Of a stretch of 64,000 nt of DNA, positions 33,202 through 41,529 are shown piece by piece; within the stretch, counting starts at the first letter, position 1, and each line of letters begins with the position of its first letter. The DNA is taken from the NCBI GenBank assembly GCA_963774455.1, contig CAVZFD010000004.1, forward strand, positions 558,001 through 622,000. Reading direction: 5' to 3'. Under the pieces are notes generated by a model that saw nothing but the letters and a program-made list of their open reading frames with translations, was not told the origin of the DNA and did not search any database. Position numbers and translations under genes: made by a program. The DNA is from DATFVA01 sp963774455 (GTDB lineage: Bacteria; Bacteroidota; Ignavibacteria; Ignavibacteriales; Ignavibacteriaceae).

Positions 33202-34612
33202 GGACTATATTCGAATAGATGCTCTGTTTATCAAAGGAGGAATAAATTCTCCTGATCGCATTCAGAATTCTCTCTGTATTAATTTCTGTATCATCATATT
33301 TCAGTCTTGCATCCTCGGCTTCGTAACGAAGCTTTTCCTCTTCGGAAAGATCATCGGGAATTTCATTGTCGGTTTCATTTGAATTGAGGTTAAACCATTT
33401 TCTTCCCTCTTCAGGTTCCGGTTCCGATCCGGAGTTATGTGTTTTTAATATCTTATCTATTAACTCTTCTTCTTCCAAAGCTTCCTCCTGAATCTCAACG
33501 GTAGCACCATCTACGGATTCAACAGATCCATCCGGACCATTTTCATCTTCAGTATAGAACTCTTCAGGTTTATCCCCATTACTTTCTTCGGCAGGTATTC
33601 CTGATTCTTCAATGACTTCGCGATTTTTGCTCTCATCTTTGGTCTCTTGTACCGGGATCTCCCCGGAAGTTAGAGAAAGCTCTTCAGCAGCAAATTTTTC
33701 TTCAGTATTTTCCTCCGAATCCCCGGTCAGAGAAAGATTTCCTTCTACATCCGGATCTTCCATCCCGGTTAAACTTTCTTCAGCAGGAGGAATACTTTCT
33801 GCCGGAATCTCAGCTTCCTCAGGTTCAGAATCATCTTTAGATTCCGCGGTTTCCTCTATCATTGTTTCATCAGAAGACAATAAATTATCCTCTGCAGTTA
33901 GATCATCAGGTGTAATATCATAATCAGGGATCTTATCTTCAGTTAATTCATCTCCAGGTAATTCATCTTCTTTTAATTCCTCTTCAGGCAGCCCATCCTC
34001 AAAAAATTCTTCTTCATCCCCGCTTATCTCAAGGATCATTTCAGCGGTTTTTTCAATTTCCCTTCTTTTATCCTCAAGCTCATTCCTTGACTGCATACCC
34101 GAATCTTCGGGAGCTTCTTCTTCGGTTTTATTTTCAGGCGGAGGTGTTATGTACAGTTTATCCGTATCCTCTTTCAGAAGTCCCGGATTAATAGTTATCT
34201 GAAGTTCGGGAATCTCCACTTTATTATAGGCTATTATATTATCGTTTATCTCTGGGTTATCTGCGAGGAATGCTCTTAAATCGCTCTTTGGAAGGACATA
34301 AAGGATGCAGTCGGTATTAGCTACTGCCGCTGAGCGCCGATAAGTATCCTCAAGCACCTCAATTTCTCCGAAAAAGTCGTTAATAGTTTTGTTAAGCTTT
34401 ACAGATTTATTTTCAATGTACACCTTAATTTTCACACGTCCGGCAACTATAAGATAAGTATTATGGCTCTCATCCCCCTTTTGAAAGATTATCTCCCCTT
34501 CTTTCCGTCTGAGTATTTGTTCATTCCTGAAGCTGATTTTCAGATTTTGGGAAGGGATTCCATCGAACAATTTATTATTTTTAATTACTTCTTGATAATT
34601 ATTATCAGACAT
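33149..34612 (-). CDS. cNMP-binding domain protein with long acidic linker (5' part of a probably frameshifted sensor)
   Basis: 487 residues from the ATG at 34612; an upstream TTG is less likely. A cyclic-nucleotide-binding domain occupies about 8-125 (GEIIFQKGDESHNTYLIVAG, NDFFGEIEVLEDTYRRSAAV). Residues ~140-430 are extremely Glu/Asp/Ser/Pro-rich and presumably disordered. From ~435 helical sequence leads into the first helix of a GAF domain (RIYSSFDKQSIYSNIVREV). The frame then leaves GAF-like sequence and stops after GETYRSAGGNPLLG. Removing one G in the GGTG at 33191-33194 would join it to the downstream GAF/ATPase frame. Confidence 0.82.
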   Translation of the reverse strand: MSDNNYQEVIKNNKLFDGIPSQNLKISFRNEQILRRKEGEIIFQKGDESHNTYLIVAGRVKIKVYIENKSVKLNKTINDFFGEIEVLEDTYRRSAAVANTDCILYVLPKSDLRAFLADNPEINDNIIAYNKVEIPELQITINPGLLKEDTDKLYITPPPENKTEEEAPEDSGMQSRNELEDKRREIEKTAEMILEISGDEEEFFEDGLPEEELKEDELPGDELTEDKIPDYDITPDDLTAEDNLLSSDETMIEETAESKDDSEPEEAEIPAESIPPAEESLTGMEDPDVEGNLSLTGDSEENTEEKFAAEELSLTSGEIPVQETKDESKNREVIEESGIPAEESNGDKPEEFYTEDENGPDGSVESVDGATVEIQEEALEEEELIDKILKTHNSGSEPEPEEGRKWFNLNSNETDNEIPDDLSEEEKLRYEAEDARLKYDDTEINTERILNAIRRIYSSFDKQSIYSNIVREVGETYRSAGGNPLLG

Positions 34613-34871
34613 AAAAATTACTCTTGTTTTGTCCCTAATTAAAAACAATTGTAATAATAATGATTTTCCTTAGAAATAGAAAAAGGTATTGTGCATATTT
34701 AGAAGAATGATCAGTCATTTGCAAGAAATTACAGATATTTCTTCTTAATGCAGCCATTTTGCTTAAAAAGAAGTTAATCCGGAAATATTACCGTTGCATC
34801 ATCGGATATGCAGAAATATTGATAAATTTATCCTGATATGAAACCTCAATAAATGAATTGCATCTTACAAT

Positions 34872-35432
34872 ATGGAAGAAACAGAATTAATAGCGGAAGC
34901 TAAAAAAGGCAATAAAAAAGCTTTAGCGGAGATAGTTGGAAAATACGAACAGACGATCTATAATTTTTCTTTCAAAGTCTGCCGGGATCCTGAAAAAGCT
35001 GAAAATATCATGCAGGAAACCTTTTATAGTATGGTAAAATCTATCGGCCAGTTTGACGGGAACTCAAAACTCTCCACCTGGCTGTACAGGATTGTTGCAA
35101 ACCACTGCCTGATGCAGGCAAGGAAAGAAAAAAGAAGAAGTTATGTTTCGCTGGAAAATGATGAAGACCTTTATTCGGAAAGACATATTGCCGATTGGAC
35201 GTCTTTGCCGTATAAGAGTACGGAGAACAGTGAGTTAAGGGTAATACTGGACAAAGCGATAAAAAAATTATCTCCTGACTACAGGATTATTTTTTTACTG
35301 CGCGATGTTGAAGGATTATCAACCGAGGAAACAGCTGAAGCTGCTAATATTTCCGTTCCTGCTGTGAAATCAAGACTTCACCGTGCGCGGGCATTTTTAA
35401 GAAAAGAAATTGATGAGGCATTTAAAAAATGA
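34872..35432 (+). CDS. ECF-type RNA polymerase sigma factor
   Basis: 186 residues, standard ECF length. Region 2 about 20-90 (YEQTIYNFSFKVCRDPEKAE, then STWLYRIVANHC) and region 4 about 130-180 (LSPDYRIIFLLRDVEGLSTE, VPAVKSRLHRARAFLR). It directs RNA polymerase to a stress or envelope regulon. Its stop overlaps the start of a small zinc-finger protein (ATGA), the usual sigma/anti-sigma pair. Confidence 0.94.
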   Translation: MEETELIAEAKKGNKKALAEIVGKYEQTIYNFSFKVCRDPEKAENIMQETFYSMVKSIGQFDGNSKLSTWLYRIVANHCLMQARKEKRRSYVSLENDEDLYSERHIADWTSLPYKSTENSELRVILDKAIKKLSPDYRIIFLLRDVEGLSTEETAEAANISVPAVKSRLHRARAFLRKEIDEAFKK

Positions 35433-35680
35433 GCAAAGAAATAAAAGTTACTTGCCTGGAAGTAGTGAGTCACATTTGTGACAGTCTTGGTGAGGATCTT
35501 GATTCCGAACGCTGTAAAGATATTAAGTATCACCTTGAGAAGTGTCCCGAATGTACTAATTATCTTAAGTCTGTCGAAATGACGATTGACTACTATAAAA
35601 AATATAATGTTAAGCTGCCTTCTAATGCTCACAACCGGCTGATGTCCTTCCTCGACCTCGACGAGAATGAGGATTCCTGA
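35429..35680 (+). CDS. Small zinc-finger anti-sigma factor (ZAS-like)
   Basis: 83 residues; its start overlaps the ECF sigma gene. It carries the zf-HC2-like signature with HLEKCPECTNYL (HxxxCxxC) and an upstream Cys at CKDIKYH. No transmembrane helix follows, so it is a soluble anti-sigma rather than the membrane type. Inferred role: binds and restrains the co-encoded sigma factor, probably releasing it on oxidation or zinc loss. Confidence 0.87.
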   Translation: MSKEIKVTCLEVVSHICDSLGEDLDSERCKDIKYHLEKCPECTNYLKSVEMTIDYYKKYNVKLPSNAHNRLMSFLDLDENEDS

Positions 35681-35741
35681 CGCAGGTTACAAATTCTTTT
35701 TCCAAAAATTATAAAATTGATATAATAAATTAGGATAGTTT

Positions 35742-36179
35742 ATGGATAACGTTCATTATTATAATATAAGTGTGAAATGGGATGAAGGCCGGATCGGAAC
35801 TCTTTCAGCAGATTCTCTGCCTGATATAAAAGTAGCTACACCCCCGGAATTTCCTAAGGGTGTTGCCGGTATATGGTCGCCGGAACATTTATTTGTTTCT
35901 TCAGTTGCGATATGCTTAATGACTACCTTCCTGTCTATCGCAGAAAATTCATCTCTTCCTTTCAGCTCATTCAGCTGCAATGCTGAAGGTAAACTTGAAA
36001 AGGTAGATGGTAATATTATGATCTCCGAGATAGAGCTTAAACCTGAAGTAGTTGTTCCGGAAGAAAAGTATCGTGAAAAAGCAGGCAGAATAGTAGAAAA
36101 GTCTGAAAAAATGTGCCTCATCTCGAACTCAGTAAAATCAAAGATTATACTAAGCCCCGAAATTAAAGTCGCCGGATAG
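35742..36179 (+). CDS. OsmC/Ohr-family peroxidase
   Basis: 145 residues. The two redox cysteines lie in VAICLMTTF (about residue 59) and KMCLISNS (about residue 125), and HLFVSSVAIC precedes the first. The family reduces organic hydroperoxides using dithiol donors. It sits just after the sigma/anti-sigma pair, and oxidative stress would be a natural theme for the three genes. Confidence 0.9.
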   Translation: MDNVHYYNISVKWDEGRIGTLSADSLPDIKVATPPEFPKGVAGIWSPEHLFVSSVAICLMTTFLSIAENSSLPFSSFSCNAEGKLEKVDGNIMISEIELKPEVVVPEEKYREKAGRIVEKSEKMCLISNSVKSKIILSPEIKVAG

Positions 36180-36226
36180 AATAAAGAGAAAACAGGAACT
36201 GGTTAAATAATCATAAGGAGAAATAT

Positions 36227-36616
36227 ATGAAGAGACTTCTCGGCTTTTTCGTTTTAGCATTAATTTTATCGAATTTTGTCGCCTGTGCGCAAAGTGTACC
36301 GCCTCAAAACAGTATTACAGTCAAGGAGCTAAAAACTCAGATTCAGAATGATTCTGATCTTGTAATACTTGATGTACGAACCCCTGAAGAATTAAAAGGT
36401 CCTCTTAGTCATATCGACGGCGTAATAAATATACCTGTCCAGCAGCTTGAAAACAGAGTAGACGAGCTTGATAAGTATAAAGACAGGAAAATTGCCGTTA
36501 TATGCAGAACCGGTCACAGATCGGGTATAGGAACGAAAATTCTGCTTAAACATGGATTCACAAAAGTGGAGAATGTTGAAGGCGGAATGACTGCTTACAG
36601 AGCCGACGGAAATTAA
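36227..36616 (+). CDS. Exported rhodanese-domain protein
   Basis: 129 residues; AAGGAG precedes the ATG. Signal peptide ends FVACAQS, with a lipobox-like VACA that could lipidate Cys21. A single rhodanese domain follows: VILDVRTPEE, HIDGVINIP, and the catalytic loop CRTGHRSGIG, then NVEGGMTAY. It probably handles sulfane sulfur in the periplasm. It converges with the TPR gene, with only four bases between the stops. Confidence 0.9.
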   Translation: MKRLLGFFVLALILSNFVACAQSVPPQNSITVKELKTQIQNDSDLVILDVRTPEELKGPLSHIDGVINIPVQQLENRVDELDKYKDRKIAVICRTGHRSGIGTKILLKHGFTKVENVEGGMTAYRADGN

Positions 36617-36620
36617 CTTT

Positions 36621-37385
36621 TTATTCCAGCTCTTTTAATCTTTTCTCTGCCTTTCTGATCGCGAACTTATCCCTGAAATTTTTTTGGGGATAAGTAATTA
36701 ATTCTTTAAGAAGCTTTTTTTCCTTTTCGGTTTCACCCATAAAACTATAAGTTAATGCAAGCTGGAAGGAAGCAACTATTGTCCGAGGTTTAACATCAAG
36801 TGCCTTTTTGAACATTTCAACCGATTGCTCAAAAGTACCGTCAGGCACATCTCCAAAAAAAGTATTTGCAAACATTCTTTCAAACCAGCTGAAATCGGCA
36901 ATCTGCCGGTAGTATATTCCAAGTATGACATATGCGAGATACTGGTCAGGGTTTATTTGCAGAGATTTTTTTGCGTTTTCCTCAATTTTGTATGCAAGCT
37001 TAATTTTTTCTTTCCCGCCTTCATACAGAGCGTCGTTTCCGTATGACATAGCCAGGTAAGCATAAGCAGCTGCACTGTCAGGAAAATTATTCTTCAGTTT
37101 TTTCGAAAAATCAATTGCCTTTTTAATCATTATTTCAGAGCTGTCTTTCTTCCTGTATTCATGATATTCTTCCCCAAGATCATTATAGGAACGCGCCAGT
37201 CTGTATAGAATCTCATAATTATCCGGTTCAATTTTATACGCATCCAGGTAGCTGTTAAGGGCAGAATGATTATCAAATGATGAAAAATATTCATCCCCCT
37301 GCTCAATATAATCTTCAAAATTGTTGGCTGAAATCAGGGAAATGGGGATAAGGATTATTGCAAGGAATCCGATAGCTGCTCTCAT
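36621..37385 (-). CDS. Exported TPR-repeat protein
   Basis: 254 residues. Signal peptide 1-~20 (ends SLISANN). About four tetratricopeptide repeats follow, with typical A/Y/L/G helix patterns (ALNSYLDAYKIEPDNYEILY, SLQINPDQYLAYVILGIYY, ALDVKPRTIVASFQLALTYS). Scaffold function only can be inferred. The GGAG before the ATG at 37385 is 13 bases away. Confidence 0.83.
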   Translation of the reverse strand: MRAAIGFLAIILIPISLISANNFEDYIEQGDEYFSSFDNHSALNSYLDAYKIEPDNYEILYRLARSYNDLGEEYHEYRKKDSSEIMIKKAIDFSKKLKNNFPDSAAAYAYLAMSYGNDALYEGGKEKIKLAYKIEENAKKSLQINPDQYLAYVILGIYYRQIADFSWFERMFANTFFGDVPDGTFEQSVEMFKKALDVKPRTIVASFQLALTYSFMGETEKEKKLLKELITYPQKNFRDKFAIRKAEKRLKELE

Positions 37386-37429
37386 AATTTAAATATCTCC
37401 GTTGGCTCCGGTTCTTATTAATCCGGAGT

Positions 37430-38245
37430 TTATCTGGATTTCCCTTTCAAATTATTATTCAGAAAAGAATAAATTTCTTTCCATGCCTTCTGTGCAGCAT
37501 CCTGGTTATAAACCTTTGTGTTAATGGGATTCATAAAAGCATGATTCGCATCCGGGTAAATTATTATATGGTTATTAACCCCGGCTTTATTTAAAGCATC
37601 TTCAAATTCTTTTACGTCACCCGGAGTTATGTTCTGATCCTTTTCTCCAAATATTCCCAGAACAGGACAAGCTATCTGCTTAAGCGTTTCTGGATCTTTA
37701 TTAAGTCTTCCATAGGCGATTATGCAGACGGCCAGATCTTTGATGTCGAGGGCTGTTATAAGCGAGTAACCGCCTCCCATGCACCATCCTATGGAACCGA
37801 TATGGTTTCCATCAACTACAGACCTGCTGCCGAGATAGTCGAAGGCTGATCTTAAATCGGTTGCAGCACGTTCCTGCGGCACGCTGCCGGATAGTTCTCG
37901 GGCCTCCTCAGGTGAGGAGGCTGACTTACCATGGTAGAGGTCTATTGCAAGAGCAACATAACCGCTGTCAGCAAAATCATCAGCATCCTTCTTTATCCAG
38001 TCATTCAGTCCCCACCATTCATGTATTACAATTAAAGCGGGGAAAGGACCACTGCCGCCAGGTACAGCCAGGTATGCTGATACTGTATCTTCACCGCTCA
38101 TGTACCTGACCATCTCACTATGCCTTGTTTTCAATTTTACTGCCTCTCCTTCTTTTTGTCCCAGGTTTTCGGGTTTAGCTTCAAAAGTTAATAATAGAAA
38201 TAAAATTCCTATCGAAAGAGCTATAAAAAGGTTAAGTCCCTTCAT
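37430..38245 (-). CDS. Dienelactone hydrolase-family protein (exported)
   Basis: 271 residues; AAGGAA precedes the ATG. An N-terminal hydrophobic segment (1-20) suggests export. The alpha/beta-hydrolase triad is visible: nucleophile Cys in GSIGWCMGGGYS, Asp in FGEKDQNITPGD and His in DANHAFMNP. HEWWGLNDWIK is also characteristic of the family. It hydrolyses esters or lactones; the substrate is unknown. Confidence 0.92.
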   Translation of the reverse strand: MKGLNLFIALSIGILFLLLTFEAKPENLGQKEGEAVKLKTRHSEMVRYMSGEDTVSAYLAVPGGSGPFPALIVIHEWWGLNDWIKKDADDFADSGYVALAIDLYHGKSASSPEEARELSGSVPQERAATDLRSAFDYLGSRSVVDGNHIGSIGWCMGGGYSLITALDIKDLAVCIIAYGRLNKDPETLKQIACPVLGIFGEKDQNITPGDVKEFEDALNKAGVNNHIIIYPDANHAFMNPINTKVYNQDAAQKAWKEIYSFLNNNLKGKSR

Positions 38246-38358
38246 AACTATTCCTTAAGTTTAATGAATGAGTAAGTAAGTATAAATACAGGATTATCAG
38301 TGATGTTTAAATCACATAGAGTGACAGAAAGGAATATACCCCTTTTCCTACAATCCGG

Positions 38359-38781
38359 CTAAACCGCTATATTTCTTGGTTTCATCCGGATGAGGAGGGA
38401 AAGATCTCTGGAAGCGATTATTTTCTTTCCCTGACATTTGTATACAAGAACAAGTGCCTCATCAAAGGGTGAGCCGTCATCCTTGAAGATAGGGAGTATA
38501 TTGTTTAAGGGAACAACTTCTTTTTGTACCTGAACAAAATTTTTAGCCTCAATATAATCGAGCAGATTTACAAACTTTTTAATTTTTTCAAAAAATCTAT
38601 TTTCTTCTACAGGGACAATAATCTCATCCGTATTAAATACAACATTAAAGTACCAGAAATGATTTATCTTGTAGTGAACCCGTATATACGAACAGCATTC
38701 CATTATAAAAGACTCGATGTCTGTTACCTTACCATCTGATATTTTCTGGATTATGGTTTTGTCTTCTTCATCAAAATACAT
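38359..38781 (-). CDS. Hypothetical protein
   Basis: 140 residues from the ATG at 38781, which has a GAGAGG site; the longer frame adds an implausible hydrophobic start. Predicted mixed alpha/beta with an N-terminal MYFDEEDKTIIQKI and conserved-looking KDDGSPFDEALVLVY and PLNNILPIF. No family recognised. Flanked by the hydrolase gene and a divergent membrane-protein gene. Confidence 0.7.
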   Translation of the reverse strand: MYFDEEDKTIIQKISDGKVTDIESFIMECCSYIRVHYKINHFWYFNVVFNTDEIIVPVEENRFFEKIKKFVNLLDYIEAKNFVQVQKEVVPLNNILPIFKDDGSPFDEALVLVYKCQGKKIIASRDLSLLIRMKPRNIAV

Positions 38782-38986
38782 AAATGCCGCCTCTCTTTTT
38801 TCCTGGAAATGCAATAGAAATGCCAGTGAAAATTCCCACGATAAGTGTAAAATAGATAGCATTCTGCTTCAAAGGTTGACGCTCGTGTCATATTTGTCGC
38901 AAAAGCTAATGTGAATCCGGGTTCAAATCAGAATAAGAAGAACGGTACAAAATATGTATTATAAGTATGTAAACAGGAAGTTACAT

Positions 38987-39412
38987 ATGCGAAAATACAG
39001 AATAGCACTGGGTTTTATTATCTCTGATCTGGGAGGGATAGCCGCTGCCTCAATACCGCTGGTGGTTCTTCTATCATTTACTAATTTTTTTGTAGGTAAT
39101 TCAGGTATCCGGCCTTTAATGGCTGCTTTTCTGCTGCTGATGCTACTTTCATTTTTTATCTTGCCGTTCCGCCTGATGCTGGTTGGTGCTGAGCTTTTGA
39201 AAATTGAGCTTGATAAATACGGAAGATATTCGGTGGCTATTATCGGGGGATTAACAGGAGGTTGTCTTTTTTATTTTTTAGTACTTTCCCGTTTTTCACT
39301 GGAGTGGCTTAATATGCTCGATTATGCTTTAATCGGGGTGATTCAAAGTATAATTGTCCAGGTAATCTATAATTTTATTCCCGCACCATGGAAAGTTCAG
39401 CCCGCTGATTAA
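38987..39412 (+). CDS. Hypothetical multi-pass membrane protein
   Basis: 141 residues from the ATG at 38987, six bases after AGGAAG; the ATG at 38954 has no such site. About four hydrophobic helices (10-35, 45-75, 85-112, 115-135), N-terminus basic. No family recognised. Confidence 0.7.
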   Translation: MRKYRIALGFIISDLGGIAAASIPLVVLLSFTNFFVGNSGIRPLMAAFLLLMLLSFFILPFRLMLVGAELLKIELDKYGRYSVAIIGGLTGGCLFYFLVLSRFSLEWLNMLDYALIGVIQSIIVQVIYNFIPAPWKVQPAD

Positions 39413-39456
39413 TCGACGGGAAATAAACGATGTCATTCTGAATACTATGGCTCATA

Positions 39457-39481
39457 TCATTCCGAACGAAGTGAGGAATCT
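39457..39481 (+). repeat. Dispersed-repeat-like element in intergenic region
   Basis: TCATTCCGAACGAAGTGAGG followed by AATCT is a spelling often found scattered in genomes of this and related groups. Two shorter echoes (GTCATTCTGAA at 39432 and GTCATTCCGG at ~39518) flank it. Confidence 0.55.
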
Positions 39482-39593
39482 CCACCTTTATTTATTTTAG
39501 CATCTCTTAACTAACTGTCATTCCGGCTAATGGAATTTATTTCAGATTTTCCTTAACAAGGACATACCTATTCCCTGATTTCCTCTTTTATGG

Positions 39594-40367
39594 CTAGCTT
39601 CGGTTTTCCAGCTGAAAGCTGAATCTTGATTCTGTCCATTTCCCGGTTCCGGTATCGAGTGATTTTTCAACAAATAAAACCTCATTAACACTGTTCACCA
39701 GGACAATTGTTGAGGACCTTGTTCCATACTTATCGCTCTTTATAAAAACCGGCGATACCGCTCTCTCCAGCTCCCGGCTTAACCCTGTATCGGGGAGTTG
39801 ATCCACCGGAGCCTCCCGCTCATCTGATAATATATTGAAAAGCTGTTTTTCCGAAATTTTATTATCCGAAACTGCCCCGATAAATGCTTCCTTACTTTTT
39901 ACTACCTTCGGCCAGGGTGTGTCAAGCAGATGATTACTCAACCCGTAAACACCGGCAGAAAGTTGATTTAACTCCTTCGTTTGGTTTGAGAAGTAAAAAA
40001 GGTTTTCATTATCAGAAAAAAGCAGGTTGTAACCGTTATATTCACCTGCATTTTTTTTCAGGCTTCTGCCATATTCGAACGCGGAAATTTGTGAGACCAG
40101 GAAGTCCAGAGTTAATAAACCTCTTGTTGGCGCATTATTCTTGATCATTCGCATATCCCTGAAATTTGTTATCGCTGCAAACCGGCCCGACTTCGTTATT
40201 CCCAGCCAGGTTCCTCCGGCTTGAACGTCTCTACCGGCAAGGAGAGATGGGTAATCCTTCCAGAAACCTGCTTTCTCCGTCGGTCTCTGGTAAAACTCAT
40301 CCCGGTTTGCGGCCACTACGAAAGGGTATTCAGGATTAGTATTATATGAAATTAAGAGTAAACACAT
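39594..40367 (-). CDS. NRDE-family (TANGO2-like) Ntn-type hydrolase
   Basis: 257 residues from the ATG at 40367, which gives MCLLLI and exposes Cys2 as the candidate N-terminal nucleophile; the upstream TTG would bury it. Signatures: PFVVAANRDEFYQRPTE (the NRDE motif), GGTWLGITKSGRFAAITNFR, LLFSDNENLFYF and GLSNHLLDTPWPKV. The bacterial members are of unsettled function; the eukaryotic homologue TANGO2 is linked to lipid and haem handling. Confidence 0.9.
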   Translation of the reverse strand: MCLLLISYNTNPEYPFVVAANRDEFYQRPTEKAGFWKDYPSLLAGRDVQAGGTWLGITKSGRFAAITNFRDMRMIKNNAPTRGLLTLDFLVSQISAFEYGRSLKKNAGEYNGYNLLFSDNENLFYFSNQTKELNQLSAGVYGLSNHLLDTPWPKVVKSKEAFIGAVSDNKISEKQLFNILSDEREAPVDQLPDTGLSRELERAVSPVFIKSDKYGTRSSTIVLVNSVNEVLFVEKSLDTGTGKWTESRFSFQLENRS

Positions 40368-40371
40368 GATC

Positions 40372-40458
40372 AAGTAAAAAGGAAAAAGTAAAAAGTAAAA
40401 AGTAAAAAGGAAAAAGTAAAAAGTGAAAAAGTAAAAATGAAAAAGGAAAAAGGAAAAA
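40372..40458. repeat. A-rich simple repeat
   Basis: Alternating AAAAAGT and AAAAAGG words directly upstream of the NRDE start. Slippage-prone; it could bend DNA or vary expression of that gene, but nothing more is shown. Confidence 0.85.
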
Positions 40459-40568
40459 CCTGCAGGCTCACATTTTAGTAAGCTAAGCTGCAGGCTTTAA
40501 TTTATCCGCTATCCGGCATCTCGTAGCGTCATAGGTCCCAATCCGGGCGGGACCACATAAGCGCCTAA

Positions 40569-40844
40569 TTACTCATCCTCCTCATCCTCATCTTCATCTT
40601 CGTTTTCTTCGTCTTCCTCTTCAGGATCCCATAACTCATCATTTACATCATCGGCCTCAGGGTCGAAGTCGCTGTCTTCAGAAGGATCATATTTTTCTGT
40701 CATGCGGATATTTCCGGCATCTTTTGATTTCCTATTTTTCTTTGAATTTTCATTTTTGTGTTCTTTTTTTTGATCCTTACTTATTTTTTCACCTCTCTCA
40801 GACCATCCCTTTTTTGCTCTTTCATCTCTTTCCCGCGAATCCAT
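40569..40844 (-). CDS. Small charge-segregated hypothetical protein
   Basis: 91 residues; a GGAGG site seven bases before the ATG supports translation. The first ~45 residues are Lys/Arg/Glu-rich (WSERGEKISKDQKKEHKNEN), the last ~40 almost entirely acidic (DEDEDEEDE at the end). Disordered by appearance, with no family recognised. Comparable basic-acidic small proteins act as nucleic-acid chaperones or histone-like factors, but this is not demonstrated. Confidence 0.7.
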   Translation of the reverse strand: MDSRERDERAKKGWSERGEKISKDQKKEHKNENSKKNRKSKDAGNIRMTEKYDPSEDSDFDPEADDVNDELWDPEEEDEENEDEDEDEEDE

Positions 40845-40955
40845 ATTTCCTCCGAGTTAATAAGTTTTATTTATTTTTGAAAAGATATTTGTGAATAATT
40901 TATGATCAAAATATATCAGCCTGAGATACAGCACAGTGTGATGATGTACAATAAT

Positions 40956-41237
40956 TTACTGTATTGCAACGCCGGGTGAAAATGCAATAAAACCTGCGAT
41001 TTTCAGCTCTTCATTCTTAACATCAGGATAATACCATGCTCCGTTCCAGTTGATAGCATCACCAACCTTTATATTATAAAAATTAGCAGTACCGATTTCA
41101 GCATCAATATGCTTTGTATAACTTTTATGAAGATATTCTTTTTTGACCGAATTCGGTGGGAAATAGATACAACCATTAACGGTCCTGGCTTTTATGCTCT
41201 CAGCGATAACCTCACCATTCCAGACAGCTTTTGCCAT
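40956..41237 (-). CDS. DUF427-domain protein
   Basis: 93 residues; GGAGG lies before the ATG at 41237. Matches the DUF427 pattern: MAKAVWNGEVIAES, YFPPNSVKKEYL, GTANFYNIKVGD and AWYYPDVKNEELKIAG. The usual Cys in the central CPWKG segment is absent here. Function of the family unknown. Confidence 0.9.
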   Translation of the reverse strand: MAKAVWNGEVIAESIKARTVNGCIYFPPNSVKKEYLHKSYTKHIDAEIGTANFYNIKVGDAINWNGAWYYPDVKNEELKIAGFIAFSPGVAIQ

Positions 41238-41529
41238 ATTTATCCTCCAATAATTAAGTGATACATTTAACTATTTCATAAAATATTAATCAATGTGTTT
41301 TCTCACGATAATATAATGTTGAAATATTTGCAATCCCCTAAATTTTCGCTCCCTTATAGAGGCTATAATTAGTTGTTTTTGTTCACGAATTAGGTATTTT
41401 TAGGCAATAAAATTTTAAGTTTTATACAACCAAACGAGGAAAGTATATAGAATTTTTTACACTTCATTTCTGATTCTATAAAACTGCACTATTTATTTAA
41501 GATTAATTTTCTTTTGCGTGGAGGATTAG
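41238..41529. other. Intergenic region upstream of the TonB receptor operon
   Basis: AT-rich, divergent spacer between DUF427 and the receptor. A GGAGG ribosome site lies right before the receptor ATG. I can name no promoter or operator. Confidence 0.4.
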
